From Candidatus Cohnella colombiensis (GTDB taxonomy: Bacteria > Bacillota > Bacilli > Paenibacillales > Paenibacillaceae): a DNA stretch of 64,000 nucleotides. Below the pieces are notes generated by a model that was given only the letters and a program-made list of their open reading frames with translations, did not search any database and was not told the DNA's origin. The DNA is taken from the NCBI GenBank assembly GCA_029203125.1, contig CP119317.1:1736001-1800000 (forward strand), written 5' to 3'. Shown here in pieces: positions 60,218-64,000 of this stretch (within the stretch, counting starts at the first letter, position 1; each line of letters begins with the position of its first letter). The position numbers and the translations under genes were made by a program.

Positions 60218-62302
60218 TTAAACCGAGCAGCTAATGCAATCTTCGAACGCAAGTCGATTCGTACGCGTGTAATAGAGCGACTTCAGCCCTTTGCGTGCAG
60301 CGTAAATATAATATCTAGCAAGCTGCTTCGTCGTCACATCGCTATTGACGTGCAGCACAGTCGAGATCCCTTGATCCACATGCGTCGTAATTTCAGCGAT
60401 CAGGTCAATGACCTTGAATTGATCCATCCGATACGCTGATTTGTAGAAGAAGAAATTATCCTTCGTCATGAAAGGCATCGGATAATACGTTGTTGAATTC
60501 GCATACGTCCGTGTTTCGATCGGTTCCACGATCGGCATCACGCTTGAGGTTGCATTTTGAATATAAGAGATGCTTTGCGTTGGTGCGATTGCAAGACGGT
60601 AAGCGTGATACAGTCCATGCTGCTGCACAAGCTGCTTCAGCTGCGTCCATTCAGCAATCGACGGCACAGGCATACCTTCGAACAGTTCCTTCACCTTGCT
60701 CGTAACTGGCGAATAATCCGTCGTTAAATAACGGTCGAAATAGTTACCGTTCGCATATTCGGATTGCTCGAACCCAGCGAACGTCTGACCGCTCTCCTTG
60801 GCAATTTCCATGCTCTTCTCCAGTGAGTAATAGTTCATCATCATGAAGAACGTACGCACGAAGTCCTTTGCCTCATCGCTTTCATAAGCGATTCTATTCT
60901 TCGCCAAGAAGCCGTGCAAATTCATCGCACCAAGGCCAACAGAATGAAGCTCACGATTCGCTTTTACAACGCCAGGAGCATTCTTCACTGCACTCATGTC
61001 ACTAACTGCTGTAAGTGCGACCATGCCTTCATGCACAGATTCCTTTAGTTTCTTATGACCCATCACATTCGCAATGTTAAGCGATGCAAGATTGCAGCTA
61101 ATATCTCTACGAATCGTACTCGGATCACCATAATCACCGATTTCCGAAGTTTCCTGCAACTGGAATATTTCCGTACACAGGTTGGACATCTTGATCGATC
61201 CAATATTTTTCAGTGCATGTACTTGGTTCGAGTTCGTCTTATTCATAATATATGGATAGCCTGACTCTAGCTGAGTCATTGCAATCTTCACGAGCATGTC
61301 CCGTGCGCTCATTACGACCTTCTTGCGAACGCGATCGTCCGCTAGTAGCGTCTCGTACATCTCGTCGATATCTAGATCATCCAGATGCTTGCCATAGGCC
61401 TTAAACACCGAATAAGGAGCAAATACGTGAAGTGGCTTGTTCTCTTCAGCGAGCTTATAAAAGATTCCAGGAACGATCAAGCCGATCGATAGCGTCTTTA
61501 AGCGCGTCTTCTCATCCGCATTAATCTTCTTGCTATCGAGAAATTCCATAATGTCCCAGCCAAAGATGTTGTAGTACGCCGCTCCTGAACCTTTGCGTTG
61601 TCCCATTTGATCCGCATAGGAGAATGCATCCTCCATCAGCTTTAGGACAGGCATAATCCCTTTCGCAGCTCCTTCTACCCCTTTAATCGATTCTCCGCGT
61701 CCACGTAGCTTGGACAGGTTGACAGCAACACCGCCACCAATCTTGGATAGCTGCATACATGTGCCAAGCACATAATTGATCGCGTTGAGTGAATCATCCA
61801 TCTCAAGCAGGAAGCATGACACCATCTCGCCGCGACGACTCTTTCCCGCATTAAGGAATGTCGGTGTTGCAGGCTGTAGACGTTGCTCCATCATTGATGA
61901 AGCTAATACTTTCGCTGTATTCGCATCTCCGCGTCCGAGATATAGCGCAACGATCGCTACTCGATCTGCATAGCTTTCCAAATATTGTTTGCGGTCATTG
62001 CTGCGCATCGCATAATCGGTATAGAACTTCGATGCCGCCATATAAGAAGAGAACTCGAATTCATAGCTGTGAGTCAGCTTATAAACTTCTTCTACGAAAG
62101 CTTCTGAATACTTATCATAGACGTCCTCATAATAATCGTTGCTAATCATGAACTTGACTTTTTCGGTATGTGTAACGAATTTAGCACTCTTCGTATGTAT
62201 TTCCTTCATCAGCTCGCGAACAGCTTCCTGATCTTGCTCCAATTGAAAAAATCCATCATCACCGTGCTGCATTAATAAATTGTTCAGTTCGATATGCCGC
62301 AA
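60218..62302 (-). CDS. nrdE: Class Ib ribonucleotide reductase alpha subunit NrdE
   Basis: This 694-residue catalytic subunit reduces ribonucleoside diphosphates. Recognisable parts are RLQPATPTFLNAGKSRRGEM, the active-site region ISCNLASLNIANVM with a redox cysteine, and the C-terminal cysteine pair CISC. It has no N-terminal ATP-cone, as usual for class Ib. It starts at TTG 62302 after GGAGGTGA and overlaps nrdI by 44 bases. Confidence 0.95.
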   Translation of the reverse strand: MRHIELNNLLMQHGDDGFFQLEQDQEAVRELMKEIHTKSAKFVTHTEKVKFMISNDYYEDVYDKYSEAFVEEVYKLTHSYEFEFSSYMAASKFYTDYAMRSNDRKQYLESYADRVAIVALYLGRGDANTAKVLASSMMEQRLQPATPTFLNAGKSRRGEMVSCFLLEMDDSLNAINYVLGTCMQLSKIGGGVAVNLSKLRGRGESIKGVEGAAKGIMPVLKLMEDAFSYADQMGQRKGSGAAYYNIFGWDIMEFLDSKKINADEKTRLKTLSIGLIVPGIFYKLAEENKPLHVFAPYSVFKAYGKHLDDLDIDEMYETLLADDRVRKKVVMSARDMLVKIAMTQLESGYPYIMNKTNSNQVHALKNIGSIKMSNLCTEIFQLQETSEIGDYGDPSTIRRDISCNLASLNIANVMGHKKLKESVHEGMVALTAVSDMSAVKNAPGVVKANRELHSVGLGAMNLHGFLAKNRIAYESDEAKDFVRTFFMMMNYYSLEKSMEIAKESGQTFAGFEQSEYANGNYFDRYLTTDYSPVTSKVKELFEGMPVPSIAEWTQLKQLVQQHGLYHAYRLAIAPTQSISYIQNATSSVMPIVEPIETRTYANSTTYYPMPFMTKDNFFFYKSAYRMDQFKVIDLIAEITTHVDQGISTVLHVNSDVTTKQLARYYIYAARKGLKSLYYTRTNRLAFEDCISCSV

Positions 62303-62648
62303 CCAAGCTCACCTCCTGTTGTAAACTTTCTACATCTCTTTGTGTCCCTGATAATTCAAATTTCCCAAGCACAGGAACCGAATAAAGCTCAGAGATTCGA
62401 TCTGCACTTTTTGCAAAACCGTCTCCCCAGTTGCGATTTCCACTCGCTACAACGCCCTTAAGACGACTGTGGTTAGCCTTTAAAAACGACATTACTTTAT
62501 CAGGCACTTGTCCAAAGCCAGTTGTATAGGTCACTAAAATAAAAGGCTGATCTAATGTCATTTCCGGTGTAATTTGAATTGAAGGCAAGTCTAACTTCTT
62601 CACGAAGCGTCTTACGTTACCCGTACGTGAATCATAGGCGATTAACAT
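62259..62648 (-). CDS. nrdI: Flavodoxin-like NrdI
   Basis: This 129-residue flavodoxin-like protein activates the NrdF metallocofactor. FMN-loop segments are AYDSRTGNVRRFVKKL, TYTTGFGQVPDKV and SGNRNWGDGFAKSADRIS. ATG 62648 follows AAAGGAG; the open frame extends 40 codons upstream without a ribosome site and belongs to the leader. It is the first gene of nrdI-nrdE-nrdF-chrA. Confidence 0.94.
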   Translation of the reverse strand: MLIAYDSRTGNVRRFVKKLDLPSIQITPEMTLDQPFILVTYTTGFGQVPDKVMSFLKANHSRLKGVVASGNRNWGDGFAKSADRISELYSVPVLGKFELSGTQRDVESLQQEVSLVAAYRTEQFINAAR

Positions 62649-62800
62649 CCCACATATCCACTCCTTTAACGATCTCATTCGACAAAAAAAGACGCGACTA
62701 GGTAATCTTAAACCGCTACGTCTATTGTTGTGTCGGCGCCAATATAGCTGTACAGCACGGACGATCATCTCTTAAACCTTATGAGTTGAATTCGTTGATG

Positions 62801-62855
62801 CAAACGATATGTAGTTGACATTCTCAAATCTAAATCAATATCTAGTGATTGTCAA
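62801..62855 (-). promoter_or_regulatory. nrd promoter with two NrdR-like boxes
   Basis: On the minus strand TTGACA (62850-62855), 17 bases, TAGATT (62827-62832). Two boxes with cores ACTAGATATTG (62833-62849 region) and ACTACATATCG (62801-62818 region) lie 31 bases apart, three helical turns, as expected for cooperative NrdR binding. The first fills the promoter spacer. About 165 bases of leader precede nrdI; it contains no gene I can support. Confidence 0.75.
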
Positions 62856-62992
62856 TAGAGTTTCACCGTTTTCATAAACTTAGGTATAAGGTCATAGCTC
62901 GTCTCTTTTCGAGTGGTGCAGCCTACGAATTTATACTTTTCTACCCTCATGCAGTTATTATTTACATCATTAAATAAAGCAATTATTGACTG

Positions 62993-63032
62993 CAAAAAAA
63001 GCCAAATTTCAGCACTATACTGAGATTTGGCT
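62993..63032 (-). terminator. Terminator of the GNAT gene
   Basis: On the minus strand AGCCAAATCTCAG and CTGAAATTTGGCT form a 13-base stem (one G-T mismatch) followed by TTTTTTTG. The stretch 62856-62992 shows no other signal. Confidence 0.88.
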
Positions 63033-63083
63033 TATACTTATTTCGACTAAATGTGAGAAATCTATACATCGCTTTCTTTACAT

Positions 63084-63629
63084 TTACTGTCCCGCTTCCC
63101 ACTCTGAACGCAATAACCCCATCATAATCACGTCGGCATATTTCCCATTTCTATAATAACGTTGTCGCAATCTGCCCTCTTCTTTGAACCCGCTTTTGAC
63201 ATAACAGTTGTAGGCGCGTTCATTGAAGTCATAAACCTCAAGCTCTAGACGGTTCAAGTTCATCTCCATAAAACTGAACGCTATGAGTACCTTCATCGCT
63301 TCTGTTCCAATGCCTATCCCGAGATGTTGCGACGATCCAATAACAACGCCGATACGTCCAGTACGATTTTTCCAATCAATCAGATCTAGATTCACTTGTC
63401 CCAAGTAATCTTCTGAACCACGTTCTGCGATCACAAACCCTTTGCGATCATTATCGCCCTCAATCATCGCTTCCAAATAACTCTCGGTTGAATCTAGTCC
63501 TTGTGGATATAAGAAGATATCTGAGAGTGTGCTCACGATCGCCGGATCGTTAACCCATTGTCTAATCCACGGCAAATCCTCTCTACGGTATTCCCTCAAT
63601 ATTATTCGTTCTCCATATAGATGTGGCAA
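63084..63629 (-). CDS. GNAT acetyltransferase, RimJ/RimL type
   Basis: This 181-residue N-acetyltransferase starts at TTG 63629 after GGGGGAG. RIILREYRREDLPWIRQWVN is the family beta1-alpha1 region, and GSSQHLGIGIGTEAMKVLIA holds the acetyl-CoA pyrophosphate loop. NERAYNCYVKSGFKEEGRLR is the conserved C-terminal core. The acceptor (ribosomal protein, antibiotic or metabolite) cannot be deduced. It is monocistronic. Confidence 0.9.
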   Translation of the reverse strand: MPHLYGERIILREYRREDLPWIRQWVNDPAIVSTLSDIFLYPQGLDSTESYLEAMIEGDNDRKGFVIAERGSEDYLGQVNLDLIDWKNRTGRIGVVIGSSQHLGIGIGTEAMKVLIAFSFMEMNLNRLELEVYDFNERAYNCYVKSGFKEEGRLRQRYYRNGKYADVIMMGLLRSEWEAGQ

Positions 63630-63813
63630 CCTAACTCCCCCTTAAGCTTCTTCATCCTATATTAACATGCCTTGTGGTTTATATTCAGTTTCATGATGAT
63701 GAAGCATGCTTAAGTGAAAATATAGGAGTGCAATTTTACTAAAAAGACTGTTGAATGTCGCTTTCATTCGTTATGATAGAGAGGATTGTAACGTTGTCTG
63801 AGGGGGTATTATT

Positions 63814-64000
63814 ATGCATCGCTCACTGCGCTTCAAGGTCATTATCTTGTTCGTCATCGCCAATATCCTCTCTTTCATAGCATTGAATTTCATTAACTAT
63901 GAGGTTTCCAATAAACAGATTAGCAAACAGCTTAAACAGATTACCCTCAATGAACTAAGAACCGCCTCTTCAAACCTCGGAACTGTACTCTCATTAGAAA
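63814..64000 (+). CDS. N-terminus of a membrane sensor protein, 3'-truncated by window edge
   Basis: An open frame from ATG 63814 (site GAGGGGG about 10 bases upstream) runs off the window. It encodes a short basic start (MHRSLRFK), one transmembrane helix (VIILFVIANILSFIALNFI) and the start of an extracytoplasmic helical segment (ISKQLKQITLNELRTASSNL). This is the typical beginning of a chemoreceptor or other HAMP-linked sensor, but the signalling part is not visible. Confidence 0.7.
   Translation, partial: MHRSLRFKVIILFVIANILSFIALNFINYEVSNKQISKQLKQITLNELRTASSNLGTVLSLE

Noticed and set aside
62649..62768. N-terminal extension of nrdI
   Set aside because: The 40 extra codons have no ribosome site and do not resemble NrdI; they are leader sequence.

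Overview
The window looks like chromosomal DNA of an aerobic, spore-forming Firmicute, most likely Paenibacillaceae (Paenibacillus or a relative). The grounds are strong GGAGG-type ribosome binding sites, frequent TTG and GTG starts, sigma-A promoters, a CwlJ-type spore cortex hydrolase, XerS, a seven-gene Mrp antiporter, a class Ib ribonucleotide reductase (nrdIEF) and a YkkC/YkkD pair with its guanidine riboswitch. This is inference from gene content; there is no rRNA or other direct taxonomic marker.

Layout. 1-2735: end of a pentose phosphate operon (transketolase, transaldolase) with a terminator. 2785-5915: ArsR-type regulator, SRPBCC protein and UvrA-like ABC protein. 5993-7997: DinG-type helicase. 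8013-12566: TetR regulator divergent from a four-gene ABC exporter with two paralogous ATPases. 12635-15672: cwlJ, a reductase, a transposase remnant, a cupin and a membrane protein. 15681-25306: a metal(loid) resistance region with arsR-arsB-arsC, a MerR regulator / Cys-rich membrane protein / VTT protein / CueP copper cluster, and a second ArsR unit driving a FAD oxidoreductase and an MFS transporter. It is interspersed with gene debris (VOC tail, deleted ydeI copy, broken WYL-type regulator).

26386-34557: a minus-strand sugar operon with an XylFGH-like ABC importer, a ROK repressor, two Gfo/Idh/MocA dehydrogenases and a ROK kinase. 34676-39315: a PTS island (GlcT-like antiterminator, EIICB permease, chemoreceptor). 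The chemoreceptor has its own promoter followed by four tandem antiterminator/terminator modules, the most unusual structure in the window. The antiterminator gene carries one such module itself, so one regulator may control sugar uptake and sugar-directed motility together.

39433-41820: TetR-controlled oxidoreductase and DUF4386 protein. 41929-48639: a USP/KdpD-like protein divergent from mrpABCDEFG. 48636-49441: ykkC-ykkD guanidinium exporter under a guanidine-I riboswitch. 49521-50184: mazEF behind a perfect 49-bp palindrome. 50240-54649: a BceRS-BceAB-like peptide antibiotic sensing/detoxification module. 55168-58024: xerS, then marR-MFS. 58080-62855: nrdI-nrdE-nrdF-chrA with a promoter overlapped by tandem NrdR-like boxes. 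63084-64000: a GNAT acetyltransferase and the start of a membrane sensor. No tRNA, rRNA or CRISPR array was seen.
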